Shown here in pieces: positions 53,509 through 62,896 of a stretch of 64,000 bases of DNA (position 1 is its first letter; each line of letters starts with the position of its first letter). Origin of the DNA: Neisseria subflava (lineage in GTDB: Bacteria > Pseudomonadota > Gammaproteobacteria > Burkholderiales > Neisseriaceae); the NCBI RefSeq assembly GCF_003044935.1, contig NZ_POXP01000002.1, positions 248,001 to 312,000 on the forward strand, written 5' to 3'. The notes under the pieces were generated by a model. It was not told where the DNA came from. It saw only the letters and a list, made by a program, of their open reading frames with translations, and searched no databases. Both the position numbers and the translations under genes were made by a program.

Positions 53509-54375
53509 ATGAAAGGCATCATCCTTGCCGGCGGCAGCGGCACACGCCTCTACCCCATCACGCGCGGCGTATCCAAACAACTGCTGCCCGTGTACGACAA
53601 GCCCATGATTTACTATCCCCTGTCCGTATTGATGCTGGCAGGAATCCGCGATATTTTGGTAATTACCACGCCTGAAGACAACGCCTCTTTCAAACGCCTG
53701 CTCGGCGACGGCAGCGATTTCGGCATTTCCATCAGTTATGCCGTGCAACCCACTCCGGACGGCTTGGCACAGGCATTTATCATCGGTGAAGAATTTATCG
53801 GTAATGATAATGTCTGCTTGGTTTTGGGCGACAATATTTTCTACGGCCAATCGTTTACGCAAACATTGAAACAGGCCGCCGCCAAGACCCACGGCGCAAC
53901 CGTATTCGGTTATCAGGTCAAAGACCCCGAGCGTTTCGGCGTGGTTGAATTTGACGAAAACTTCAACGCCCTGTCTATCGAAGAGAAACCGCAACAGCCA
54001 AAATCCGATTGGGCGGTAACCGGCTTGTACTTCTACGACAACCGCGTCGTCGAGTTCGCCAAACAAATCAAACCGTCCGCCCGCGGCGAATTGGAAATTT
54101 CCGACCTCAACCAAATGTATTTGGAAGACGGTTCATTGTCGGTACAACTTTTGGGACGCGGTTTTGCATGGCTGGACACCGGCACTCACGAGAGCCTGCA
54201 CGAAGCTGCTTCATTCGTCCAAACCGTGCAAAACATCCAAGACCTGCAAATCGCCTGCCTGGAAGAAATCGCTTGGCGCAACGGTTGGCTTTCCGATGAA
54301 AAACTGGAAGAGCTGGCGCACCCGATGGCGAAAAACCAATACGGCCAATATTTGCTGCGCCTGTTGAAAAAATAA
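53509..54375 (+). CDS. rfbA: Glucose-1-phosphate thymidylyltransferase RfbA
   Basis: A 288-residue nucleotidyltransferase making dTDP-glucose from dTTP and glucose-1-phosphate. The N-terminal signature [17 protein letters not shown] and the metal-binding LGDNIFYG are intact; length is typical. SD AGGAGAAAA precedes the ATG. Second gene of rfbBAC. Confidence 0.96.
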   Translation: MKGIILAGGSGTRLYPITRGVSKQLLPVYDKPMIYYPLSVLMLAGIRDILVITTPEDNASFKRLLGDGSDFGISISYAVQPTPDGLAQAFIIGEEFIGNDNVCLVLGDNIFYGQSFTQTLKQAAAKTHGATVFGYQVKDPERFGVVEFDENFNALSIEEKPQQPKSDWAVTGLYFYDNRVVEFAKQIKPSARGELEISDLNQMYLEDGSLSVQLLGRGFAWLDTGTHESLHEAASFVQTVQNIQDLQIACLEEIAWRNGWLSDEKLEELAHPMAKNQYGQYLLRLLKK

Positions 54376-54381
54376 TGTTTG

Positions 54382-54412
54382 AGGCCGTCTGAAACTTTTC
54401 AGACGGCCTTTA
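54382..54412 (+). terminator. DUS-pair hairpin between rfbA and rfbC
   Basis: GAGGCCGTCTGAAA-C-TTTTCAGACGGCCTTT. With its T run it could reduce rfbC expression from the rfbB promoter. Confidence 0.6.
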
Positions 54413-54428
54413 GATGAAAGATAAAACG

Positions 54429-54968
54429 ATGAACATCATTGATACCGCCATTCCTGACGTAAAACTGCTTGAGCCGCAAGTCTTCGGCGACGCGCGCGGC
54501 TTTTTTATGGAAACCTTCCGCGACGAGTGGTTCAAAACCCAAGTCTGCAACCGCACCTTTGTGCAGGAAAACCACTCCAAATCCAGCAAAGGCGTATTGC
54601 GCGGCCTGCACTATCAAACTGAAAACACACAAGGCAAACTCGTGCGCGTGGTTGTCGGCGAAGTATTCGACGTAGCCGTCGATATGCGTAAAGGCTCCCC
54701 CACTTTCGGCAAATGGGTAGGCGAGATCCTGTCCGCAGAAAACAAACGCCAACTGTGGGTACCCGAAGGTTTCGCACACGGTTTCTATGTACTGAGCGAC
54801 GAAGCCGAGTTCGTCTATAAATGCACGGATTATTACAATCCCAAAGCCGAACACTCGCTGATTTGGAATGATCCGACCGTCGGCATTGACTGGCCGTTGC
54901 AAGGCGAGCCGAACCTGTCGCCTAAAGACTTGGCAGGCAAAGTATTGGCCGAAGCCGTCACGTTTTAA
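54429..54968 (+). CDS. rfbC: dTDP-4-dehydrorhamnose 3,5-epimerase RfbC
   Basis: A cupin-fold epimerase acting on dTDP-4-keto-6-deoxyglucose. I start at 54429 (MNIIDTAIPDV), matching the meningococcal start; an ATG at 54414 would add five residues. The active-site His lies in GVLRGLHYQ and the Tyr in FAHGFYVLS. Last gene of rfbBAC. Its product dTDP-4-keto-rhamnose has no visible reductase gene in this window. Confidence 0.93.
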   Translation: MNIIDTAIPDVKLLEPQVFGDARGFFMETFRDEWFKTQVCNRTFVQENHSKSSKGVLRGLHYQTENTQGKLVRVVVGEVFDVAVDMRKGSPTFGKWVGEILSAENKRQLWVPEGFAHGFYVLSDEAEFVYKCTDYYNPKAEHSLIWNDPTVGIDWPLQGEPNLSPKDLAGKVLAEAVTF

Positions 54969-54979
54969 AAAATAATTCG

Positions 54980-55017
54980 GGCCGTCTGAAAGAATGTTCC
55001 TCTTTTCAGACGGCCTA
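54980..55017 (+). terminator. DUS-pair hairpin between rfbC and ctrE
   Basis: GGGCCGTCTGAAAGA and TCTTTTCAGACGGCCT; no T run, so weak as a terminator. Confidence 0.5.
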
Positions 55018-55053
55018 CAATCCATTAATAACAATAATCGACGAAAACGCATT

Positions 55054-57108
55054 GTGAAAAACGCCTACATCCCCTCTCGCGGCATCCGCAAAATCCCCCA
55101 TCTCTCCATCCTATTGCCTGAATTTCATATCTGCAAAGACGGAAAAGGAGCAGAGGCTGTTGTCGGCTGGGGTTTGCGCCCAACGACACACAAAGCGCGT
55201 GCTTTTGCCGCTGAACACCAGCTTCCCTTTATTGCTTTGGAAGACGGTTTTTTACGTTCGCTCAGCCTGGGCGTCGCCGGCTATCCGCCCTACTCCATCG
55301 TCTATGACGACATCGGTATCTACTACGACACCACGCGTCCTTCGCGTTTGGAACAACTGATTCTCGCCGCTGATACCATGCCGTCTGAAACCTTGGCTCA
55401 GGCGCGACAGGCGATGGATTTCATACTGCGACATCATCTATCCAAATACAACCACGCGCCCGAACTTTCAGACGATCATCCTTTGCGTTCCCCATCCAAA
55501 CCCGAAACTGTCCTTATCATTGATCAAACCTTCGGCGATATGGCCATCCAATATGGCGGCGCAGATGCCTCTACGTTTGAACTGATGTTTCAGACGGCCT
55601 TGAATGAAAATCCGCAAGCCGATATCTGGGTAAAAACCCATCCCGATGTTTTGTGCGGCAAAAAACAAGGCTATCTGACCCAGCTGGCGCAGCAACACCG
55701 CGTCCATCTTTTGGCAGAAGACATCAATCCGATTTCTTTGTTGCAAAACGTCGATAAAGTTTATTGCGTTACCTCACAAATGGGCTTTGAGGCACTTTTG
55801 TGCGGCAAACCACTGACCACCTTCGGCCTGCCGTGGTATGCCGGATGGGGCGTGAGCGACGACCGCCATCCAAAAATCGACAGCCTTGTTCAAACCCAAC
55901 GCCGCGCCCGCCGCAACTTGCTGCAACTCTTCGCAGCAGCCTATCTGCAATACAGCCGCTACCTCAACCCCAATACCGGCGAAGCAGGCAGCCTCTTTGA
56001 TGTCATCGACTATCTGGCGACGGTCAAACGCAAAAACGACAAATTACGTGGTGAGTTATATTGCGTCAGCATGTCTTTGTGGAAACGCGCGGTTGCCAAA
56101 CCGTTCTTTAACGTACCTTCATGCCGTCTGAAATTTATCTCCTCTACCCAAAAACTGGCAGGGGTCAAACTGTCCGATGATGCACGCATCCTAGCTTGGG
56201 GCAACGGCAAAGAGACCATCGTCCGTTTTGCCGAACAACACCACATCCCCCTGTTGCGCATGGAAGACGGCTTTATCCGCTCGGTCGGGCTTGGTTCTAA
56301 TTTAGTCCCGCCGCTGTCGCTCGTTACCGACGATATGGGCATTTATTTCAATGCCGAAACCCCGTCACGTCTTGAACACATCCTGCAAAACCAAAACTTC
56401 AACGATCAAGACTTTCAGACGGCCTTGAAGCTGCAAAAAATGCTGACCGAAAACCACATCAGCAAATACAACGTCGGCAGCTCAGACTTCACCGCCCCAT
56501 CAACCGACAAAACCGTAATCCTCGTTCCCGGCCAAGTTGAGGATGACGCGTCTATCCGCTACGGTTCGCCCCAAATCTATCGCAATCTGGATCTGCTCCG
56601 TACTGTACGCGAATGCAATCCCGATGCCTATATCATCTACAAACCGCATCCCGATGTAGTCAGCGGTAACCGTATCGGCCAGATTTTTCCTGAAGATGCT
56701 GCACGATATGCCGACCAAACCGCCGAACAAGCCGATATCCTGACCTGTCTCCAATACGCAGACGAAGTACATACCATGACTTCGCTGACCGGTTTTGAAG
56801 CCTTGTTGCGTGGCAAAAAAGTCAGCTGCTACGGCCTGCCTTTCTATGCAGGCTGGGGGCTTACCCAAGATCTGCTCCCCATTCCGCGCCGCAGCCGCAG
56901 GCTTGAGCTTTGGCAGCTGATTGCCGGTACGCTCATACACTATCCCGACTATATCCATCCCGAAACCCATCAGGCCATCAATGCGGAAACCGCTGCCCAA
57001 ATCCTGATACGACAAAAAAATATGCAAAAAAACAACAACGGATTACATCGCGGGTACTTTGCTAAAAAATTAGGTAAAATCAAACAACTATATCGATCTT
57101 TCAAATAA
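55054..57108 (+). CDS. ctrE: Capsule Kdo-linker glycosyltransferase CtrE (LipA, KpsC-type)
   Basis: I start at the GTG at 55054 (product MKNAYIPSRGIRKIPHL), matching meningococcal LipA; the longer frame from 54994 begins inside a DUS hairpin. The 684-residue protein contains two related halves, each with ALEDGFLRS.../RMEDGFIRSVGLG, SRLEQLI/SRLEHIL and YGLP(W/F)YAGWG motifs. This is the dual beta-Kdo transferase layout of KpsC. It builds the poly-Kdo linker on phosphatidylglycerol, the base of the capsule chain. It acts with CtrF at the inner membrane. Confidence 0.94.
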   Translation: MKNAYIPSRGIRKIPHLSILLPEFHICKDGKGAEAVVGWGLRPTTHKARAFAAEHQLPFIALEDGFLRSLSLGVAGYPPYSIVYDDIGIYYDTTRPSRLEQLILAADTMPSETLAQARQAMDFILRHHLSKYNHAPELSDDHPLRSPSKPETVLIIDQTFGDMAIQYGGADASTFELMFQTALNENPQADIWVKTHPDVLCGKKQGYLTQLAQQHRVHLLAEDINPISLLQNVDKVYCVTSQMGFEALLCGKPLTTFGLPWYAGWGVSDDRHPKIDSLVQTQRRARRNLLQLFAAAYLQYSRYLNPNTGEAGSLFDVIDYLATVKRKNDKLRGELYCVSMSLWKRAVAKPFFNVPSCRLKFISSTQKLAGVKLSDDARILAWGNGKETIVRFAEQHHIPLLRMEDGFIRSVGLGSNLVPPLSLVTDDMGIYFNAETPSRLEHILQNQNFNDQDFQTALKLQKMLTENHISKYNVGSSDFTAPSTDKTVILVPGQVEDDASIRYGSPQIYRNLDLLRTVRECNPDAYIIYKPHPDVVSGNRIGQIFPEDAARYADQTAEQADILTCLQYADEVHTMTSLTGFEALLRGKKVSCYGLPFYAGWGLTQDLLPIPRRSRRLELWQLIAGTLIHYPDYIHPETHQAINAETAAQILIRQKNMQKNNNGLHRGYFAKKLGKIKQLYRSFK

Positions 57109-57244
57109 ACACCATCTAAATTAACGACACGTCATAAACTTGCCTCTATTGCGGCATCATTGCCTTTGCATCGTTAATTCTCTTGGCGTATGCTTGAAAG
57201 TTCAACCTAAAACTATTACATAAAAAACAAAACCACATTGCGAC

Positions 57245-58504
57245 ATGAAACAGACCGTCCTCAAAAACAACCTGCAAAACCTGCTTGAAAGCGCAGAAAA
57301 TATCCTGCTGCTTCAAGGACCTGTCGGCAATTTTTTTCTGCGTCTTGCCAATTGGCTGACTGAAAATGGCAAAACTGTACATAAATTCAACTTTAATGCA
57401 GGCGACGACTATTTTTATCCGCCCACTCAAGCGCATACCGTTGTTTTTAACGACAACTACGATGCCTTTCCTGAATTTTTGCAAGAATACATCGTTCAAC
57501 ATCACATCCAGGCCGTTGTCTGCTTTGGTGACACACGCCCTTATCACGTCATTGCAAAACGCATTGCAAACGAAAACCAAGCCAGTTTCTGGGCGTTTGA
57601 AGAAGGCTATTTCCGCCCCTACTACATCACCTTAGAAAAAGACGGCGTCAACGCATTTTCCCTATTACCGCGCCGTGCCGACTTTTTTTTGGAACAATTC
57701 CCTAAGCTTGCCCAGCAGGAATACAAAGCGCCGACGCCGGTACGCGGCGGGTTTATGCCCATGGCCAAAAATGCCGTCCGTTACTATATCGAATTGTTCC
57801 GCAACCCGAACAAGTACCCAAACTACATCCACCACCGCGCATCCAATGCCGGCCATTACCTCAAACTGTGGTCAATCTCCATCCTCAAGCGTTTGAACTA
57901 CTACATTGAAGACATCCAAATCGCCAAACGCGTGGAGGCGGGCAAATACGGCAAATTTTTTATTGTTCCCTTGCAGGTATTCAACGACAGCCAAGTCCGC
58001 ATCCATTGTGACTTTTCCAGCGTCCGCAGCTTCCTGCTCCATATTTTAGCCTCCTTTGCCGCGCACGCGCCTGCCGATACCAACCTCATCATCAAGCATC
58101 ATCCGATGGACCGCGGCTTTATCGACTACTCGTGCGACATCAAACGCTTTATCAAAAAACACCCCAAACTCAAAGGCCGTATCACTTACGTCCATGATGT
58201 CCCCCTGCCCGTTTTCCTGCGCCATGGCCTCGGTATGGTCACCATCAACAGTACCAGCGGCCTGTCCGGACTGATTCACAATATGCCAGTTAAGGTTCTC
58301 GGCCGTGCCTATTATGATATTCCCGGCATTACTGACCAAAATACCTTGGCGGAATTTTGGAATCATCCGACACCGCCTGACAAAGAGCTGTTCCATACCT
58401 ACCGAATGTACCACCTCAACGTGACCCAAATTAACGGTAATTTCTACAGTCAGGTCTTTTTCCCTAACAAAAAAACCTCCGACTCTTCCACTCCAACAAC
58501 CTGA
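57245..58504 (+). CDS. ctrF: Capsule Kdo-linker transferase CtrF (LipB, KpsS-type)
   Basis: A 419-residue KpsS-family enzyme that adds the first Kdo to lysophosphatidylglycerol, priming the capsule linker. Typical blocks: LLLQGPVGNFFLRLANWL (~18-35), WAFEEGYFRPYYITLEKDGVN, KHHPMDRGF and NSTSGLSGL near residue 340. A run of eight T at about 57682-57689 lies inside the coding region and could be prone to slippage. It follows ctrE after 136 bp. Confidence 0.94.
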   Translation: MKQTVLKNNLQNLLESAENILLLQGPVGNFFLRLANWLTENGKTVHKFNFNAGDDYFYPPTQAHTVVFNDNYDAFPEFLQEYIVQHHIQAVVCFGDTRPYHVIAKRIANENQASFWAFEEGYFRPYYITLEKDGVNAFSLLPRRADFFLEQFPKLAQQEYKAPTPVRGGFMPMAKNAVRYYIELFRNPNKYPNYIHHRASNAGHYLKLWSISILKRLNYYIEDIQIAKRVEAGKYGKFFIVPLQVFNDSQVRIHCDFSSVRSFLLHILASFAAHAPADTNLIIKHHPMDRGFIDYSCDIKRFIKKHPKLKGRITYVHDVPLPVFLRHGLGMVTINSTSGLSGLIHNMPVKVLGRAYYDIPGITDQNTLAEFWNHPTPPDKELFHTYRMYHLNVTQINGNFYSQVFFPNKKTSDSSTPTT

Positions 58505-58875
58505 CTTAGCGAAAGAAAAGTTTAGGCCGTCTGAAATGTTTTTCAGACGGCCTGAAGCAATCAATATACCTTAGCTACTGCCATGTAAATAAAACACAAA
58601 AACCTGCATTTATCATTAACAATAAATTACAAAGACAGTATAATGACCGAGCTGTCATGAGCGCATACCGACTCAAGCTGAGCCTTTTGTAACACACAAA
58701 ATATGGATGTATCCCTAGGCAAAACAATATAACAAGCCAAACATCCTAAAGATAAGCCAGCAAGACAATACACTCTACAAAACTATGCCGAGCAAAATTT
58801 TTACAAAGCTCTCAACCGGTATCGCCGCCCATATGCCGCAACATCCGTCTTCCACTTTATATCCGCCCGCAAACC
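58505..58875 (+). promoter_or_regulatory. Intergenic region with promoter of the Sel1-repeat gene
   Basis: About 370 bp without a gene. A DUS pair at 58523-58553 closes the capsule locus. TTAACA (58616-58621) and TATAAT (58639-58644) are 17 bases apart, a good sigma-70-type promoter for the downstream gene. If used, it leaves a leader of about 225 nt. Confidence 0.55.
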
Positions 58876-60282
58876 ATGACCGCTGCTCCTGAAATCCTCT
58901 ACCGGCAAGCCGCCGCCCTTTTGGAACAATCCAATACTACCCAAGCCCTGCCCCTGCTGCAACAGGCCGCAGAGCAGGGATATACGGAAGCTGCTTTCGT
59001 ATTGGGCGACCATCTGCTGCAAAACGGTCATCCGGAGCAGGCACTTCCATGGCTGGAAGCCGCCGCGGCCCAACGCCATCCCAAGGCACTCTTTATCCTG
59101 CTGCAACAACGCGAACGCAACGGTACCCCGACTGGACATCTTCTTAACGAATACGCCTGGCTGGGTGAGCAAGGTCACCTTGAAGCCCAATTAATCCTCA
59201 TGCGTTACCATGCGCAACGCAACGATCCACAATCGCTCTACTGGGCAGAGCTTGCCGCCGCGCAATATGCCGCGCCTGCATATTACCATCTGGCACGTCA
59301 TCATCAACGCCAAGGCGACGTTGCAACAGCCATCGAACAATACGAAAAAGCGGCCGCGCTCGGCGTGACTGTCGCCTACTGGCAACTCGGTCAAATTTAC
59401 TTCTACGGCACAGGTGTCAACCCCAACCACGGACAAGCCGAACAATACCTCGAACAAGCCGCGCAAGCCGGCCACATCGCCGCACAAATCCTGCTGGCCG
59501 ACCTTCTTGCCGCCCAACGCAAACCCGAAGCCTTAGAATGGTATCGTCGTGCCGCCGATAAGGAGCAAGCGGAAGCACAGGCCAAGCTGGCCCAATACGC
59601 CCTGACCGGCGAACTTTCCGAACGCGATCCGTTCCAAGCGGCACGATATGCCAAAGCCGCTGCCGAGAAAAACCATCCCGAAGCGCTGAAAATCATGGGC
59701 GACCTCTACCGCTACGGCCTCGGCATTAAAGCTGACAACCATGTCGCGCATGATTACTACCACCGTGCTGCCGCGCTGGGTTCTGCCGCTGCCGCACAAA
59801 AACTCATCAGCGACGCCGCGCTGTACCATCCGCAACAATACGAACAAATCAAAACAGCCGCCCTGCAACAGCAACAAACCGAAACCATCTACCATTTGGC
59901 AGAAGCACAAGCCCACGCCATCGGCCGTCCTGCCGACTACAATGCCGCGCGCAAAAATTACATGGAAGCGGCCGAGTTCCATCATAAAAATGCGGCGGCA
60001 GCCTTAGGTCGCATCTACCATTACGGCCTCGGTACGGCACAAGACCCTCGGGCGGCCGCCCACTGGTACGCCATCGCTGCCGAACAAAACCACCCTTCCG
60101 CCCAATACCACCTCGCCTGTTTTTACTATCACGGACAAGGTGTAAGCTGCCATGTTCCGACCGCCTGCTACTGGCTGCAGGCCGCCATCAGCAACGGCCA
60201 CACTTCGGCCGAATCATTAACATCCCTATTAGAACAATGGCGCCACGAAGTGCACCATACCATCGGACAAAAGGCCGTCTGA
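58876..60282 (+). CDS. Sel1-like repeat (TPR-related) protein
   Basis: A 468-residue soluble protein made of Sel1-like repeats, about 36 residues each (pattern LGxxYxxGxGVxxDxxxAxxWYxxAA), for example QIYFYGTGVNPNHGQAEQYLEQAA and RIYHYGLGTAQDPRAAAHWYAIAA. No signal peptide. Such proteins scaffold protein interactions; no specific partner can be inferred. The last codons AAG GCC GTC TGA form a DUS, so the stop codon is part of it. Confidence 0.85.
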   Translation: MTAAPEILYRQAAALLEQSNTTQALPLLQQAAEQGYTEAAFVLGDHLLQNGHPEQALPWLEAAAAQRHPKALFILLQQRERNGTPTGHLLNEYAWLGEQGHLEAQLILMRYHAQRNDPQSLYWAELAAAQYAAPAYYHLARHHQRQGDVATAIEQYEKAAALGVTVAYWQLGQIYFYGTGVNPNHGQAEQYLEQAAQAGHIAAQILLADLLAAQRKPEALEWYRRAADKEQAEAQAKLAQYALTGELSERDPFQAARYAKAAAEKNHPEALKIMGDLYRYGLGIKADNHVAHDYYHRAAALGSAAAAQKLISDAALYHPQQYEQIKTAALQQQQTETIYHLAEAQAHAIGRPADYNAARKNYMEAAEFHHKNAAAALGRIYHYGLGTAQDPRAAAHWYAIAAEQNHPSAQYHLACFYYHGQGVSCHVPTACYWLQAAISNGHTSAESLTSLLEQWRHEVHHTIGQKAV

Positions 60283-60303
60283 AAATATTTACACTCGCAT
60301 TTT

Positions 60304-60332
60304 TTGACAATCTTTAACTATTCCCCTAATAT
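60304..60332 (+). promoter_or_regulatory. gltS promoter
   Basis: TTGACA (60304-60309) and TAATAT (60327-60332) with 17-base spacing, close to consensus. Leader of ~160 nt to a very strong ribosome site, AGGAGGTGA at 60485-60493, before the ATG at 60500. Confidence 0.7.
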
Positions 60333-60499
60333 TTGCCAGTTATTTTTCACGGACACGTCATTGTTTTCATTTCTTTCTGAAAACGCCTTGTCCGCGCATC
60401 AATACCATGACACTCGGCGGATAACGCCAAGCGTTGAAACACACTACATCCGGAACAAAAACGGATGCTCGGAAAAACATTTCTAGGAGGTGAAACAAC

Positions 60500-61714
60500 A
60501 TGGAATGGGAATTCAACAGTTATTACACACTGATTGCCGCCACGCTCGTGTTGCTGGTTGGTAAATTTCTGGTTCAAAAAATCAAATTCTTAAGAGACTT
60601 CAATATTCCCGAGCCGGTCGCCGGCGGTTTGATTGCCGCTATCGTCCTGTTCGCCCTGCACGAAGCCTACGGCGTCAGCTTCAAATTTGAAAAACCGCTG
60701 CAAGATGCGTTCATGCTTATCTTCTTTACATCCATCGGTTTGAGCGCCGACTTCTCCCGTTTGAAAGCGGGCGGTTTGCCTTTGGTTATCTTTACCGCCG
60801 TGGTGGGTGCATTTATCATCGTCCAAAACTTTGTCGGTGTCGGCTTGGCGAGCGCATTGGGCTTGGATCCGCTGATTGGCCTGATTACCGGTTCGATTAC
60901 CCTGACCGGTGGTCACGGTACCGCCGGTGCATGGGGTCCTGACTTTGAAAGCAAATTCGGCCTGACCGGCGCAACCGGCTTAGGTATGGCTTCTGCAACA
61001 TTCGGCCTGGTATTCGGCGGTTTGATCGGTGGTCCTGTTGCACGCCGTCTGATCAACAAAATGGGCCGTAAACCTATCGTCAAAACTGCCAAATCCGACG
61101 ACAACGATGCTACTGATGACATCTTCGAACAAGCACAGCGCACCCGCCTGATTACGGCTGACTCCGCTGTCGAAACGCTCGCGATGTTTGCCGCATGTTT
61201 GGCTTTTGCCGAAATCGTGGACAGCTACGACAAAGCCTTCTTCGACTTGCCTAAATTCGTATGGTGTCTGTTTGCAGGCGTGGTCATCCGCAACGTCTTG
61301 ACTGCCGCCTTCAAAGTCAATATGTTTGACCGCGCCATCGACGTATTCGGTAACGCCTCCCTGTCCCTCTTCCTGTCTATGGCTCTTCTGAACCTGAAAC
61401 TGTGGGAATTGACCGGTCTGGCAGGCCCTGTAACCATCATCTTGGCCGTACAAACCGTCGTGATGATTCTGTACGCCACTTTCGTTACCTACGTCTTCAT
61501 GGGTCGCGATTACGACTCTGCCGTATTGGCAGCCGGTCACTGCGGCTTCGGTTTGGGTGCCACCCCGACTGCCGTTGCCAACATGCAGTCCATTACCCAA
61601 ACTTTCGGCCCGTCTCACAAAGCCTTCTTGATTGTGCCTATGGTGGGTGCGTTCTTCGTTGACTTGCTCAACGCCGCCATCCTCTCCGGCTTCATCAGCG
61701 TCATCAAAGGCTGA
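60500..61714 (+). CDS. gltS: Sodium/glutamate symporter GltS
   Basis: A 404-residue inner-membrane Na+/glutamate symporter of the ESS family. Two homologous halves carry re-entrant Gly-rich loops: GSITLTGGHGTAGAWG (~133-148) in the first and HCGFGLGATPTAVANM (~347-362) in the second, both hallmark motifs. About ten membrane helices. A strong promoter and ribosome site suggest high expression. Confidence 0.96.
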   Translation: MEWEFNSYYTLIAATLVLLVGKFLVQKIKFLRDFNIPEPVAGGLIAAIVLFALHEAYGVSFKFEKPLQDAFMLIFFTSIGLSADFSRLKAGGLPLVIFTAVVGAFIIVQNFVGVGLASALGLDPLIGLITGSITLTGGHGTAGAWGPDFESKFGLTGATGLGMASATFGLVFGGLIGGPVARRLINKMGRKPIVKTAKSDDNDATDDIFEQAQRTRLITADSAVETLAMFAACLAFAEIVDSYDKAFFDLPKFVWCLFAGVVIRNVLTAAFKVNMFDRAIDVFGNASLSLFLSMALLNLKLWELTGLAGPVTIILAVQTVVMILYATFVTYVFMGRDYDSAVLAAGHCGFGLGATPTAVANMQSITQTFGPSHKAFLIVPMVGAFFVDLLNAAILSGFISVIKG

Positions 61715-61728
61715 TACGTCTGACATAG

Positions 61729-61766
61729 AAAAGCACTTGCCGCATTTACTTGCTGCAAGTGCTTTT
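61729..61766 (+). terminator. Rho-independent terminator of gltS
   Basis: AAAAGCACTTGC, a 13-base loop and GCAAGTGCTTTTGTT; not DUS-based. Confidence 0.85.
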
Positions 61767-61819
61767 GTTATGATAAGCACGTCAGGCCGTCTGAAAGGCC
61801 GTCATCTTCAGGAGTACCC

Positions 61820-62842
61820 ATGTACAAAAAAACCGCTTCCGTATTGATTTTAAGCACGATTCTTCTTGCCGCATGCAGCAAAGAAGAGCCGAAAGCCGCG
61901 CTTGATTGCGCCCAACCGGCCACACTGCAAAACATCCGTACCACCATCGAAGACACCCTCAAACAACAAGCGCGCTCCTTTGCCCGCAATGACAACCGCC
62001 AATTCGTCGATGCCGACAAAATCATCGCCGCCGGCCTCGAATTAGAAACCCTGCTTGAAGACCCCAAAGAAACCGAAGACGACGGCAAAGCCATCTGCCG
62101 TGCCAACCTCAAAATCCGCATTCCCGACACCATCCTCAAGACGGCCATAGACAACAGCCCGCTGATTTACGGCAGCACCCCGTTGTCCGACATGCTCGAA
62201 CAAAAACTGATGGGCAGCAACCTGACCTTTGAAAACAACACGTTCAGCACCACCCTGCTCTACACCCCCGACAAAGACGGCAAACTGATTCTCGAAGACA
62301 ACACCCTGAGCACCACCGCCCAAACCCTTTCCGCTACCCTGCTGCCCTACGGCGTGAAAAGCATTGTTATGATAGACGGCAAGCCTGTATCCAAAGAGCA
62401 GGCCATCAAGCTGCTGCAAAACCAAAACACGGAAGAGCCGCCGACTGTCAATCCGCAAGACATCCTTGAAAACAACGCCGCCAGCCAAGCTGCCGGCCTG
62501 ACCGATGACGGCGACGATTCAGATTACGAAGTCCTGCGCCCCGACCATGAAACCCAACGCAACGAGCCGCCCGGCCTCAGCCAAAGCGAACTCGACAACG
62601 CGCGCGCGCAAAACCGTCAGGCGGACGGCGAAATCAACGACCTCTGGGGCGGCTTAGACAGCGATGTCAAACAACAAATCCTCGGCGAACAACGCGCCTG
62701 GATTCAAAGCAAAAAACTCAACTGCCAACAAGCAGCCGCGTCCGCAGACAACTCCGCACAAGCAGAATACCTGCGCCTGCAGTGTGAGACCCGCATGACC
62801 CGCGAACGTACGCAATACCTGCGCGGCTATTCCATCAACTAA
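61820..62842 (+). CDS. Lipoprotein with C-terminal LprI-like (DUF1311) domain
   Basis: A 340-residue lipoprotein (MYKKTASVLILSTILLAAC, lipidated Cys19). Residues ~30-200 are a mixed, possibly duplicated domain (TTLLYTPDKDGKLILEDN). The last ~90 residues have the LprI/DUF1311 pattern: LGEQRAWIQSKKLNC...YLRLQCETRMTRERTQYL, the fold of a secreted lysozyme inhibitor. A role as a lysozyme inhibitor or envelope-stress lipoprotein is possible but not shown. Confidence 0.75.
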   Translation: MYKKTASVLILSTILLAACSKEEPKAALDCAQPATLQNIRTTIEDTLKQQARSFARNDNRQFVDADKIIAAGLELETLLEDPKETEDDGKAICRANLKIRIPDTILKTAIDNSPLIYGSTPLSDMLEQKLMGSNLTFENNTFSTTLLYTPDKDGKLILEDNTLSTTAQTLSATLLPYGVKSIVMIDGKPVSKEQAIKLLQNQNTEEPPTVNPQDILENNAASQAAGLTDDGDDSDYEVLRPDHETQRNEPPGLSQSELDNARAQNRQADGEINDLWGGLDSDVKQQILGEQRAWIQSKKLNCQQAAASADNSAQAEYLRLQCETRMTRERTQYLRGYSIN

Positions 62843-62849
62843 AACCGAT

Positions 62850-62877
62850 AAGGCCGTCTGAACATTCAGACGGCCTA
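62850..62877 (+). terminator. DUS-pair hairpin after the LprI-like gene
   Basis: AAGGCCGTCTGAA-CA-TTCAGACGGCCT, without T run; weak terminator candidate. Confidence 0.5.
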
Positions 62878-62896
62878 CAAGAAAGCACATCACATC

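Noticed and set aside
52359-54968. dTDP-L-rhamnose pathway
   Set aside because: rfbB, rfbA and rfbC are present but no rfbD reductase gene is seen, so a complete rhamnose pathway cannot be claimed from this window.
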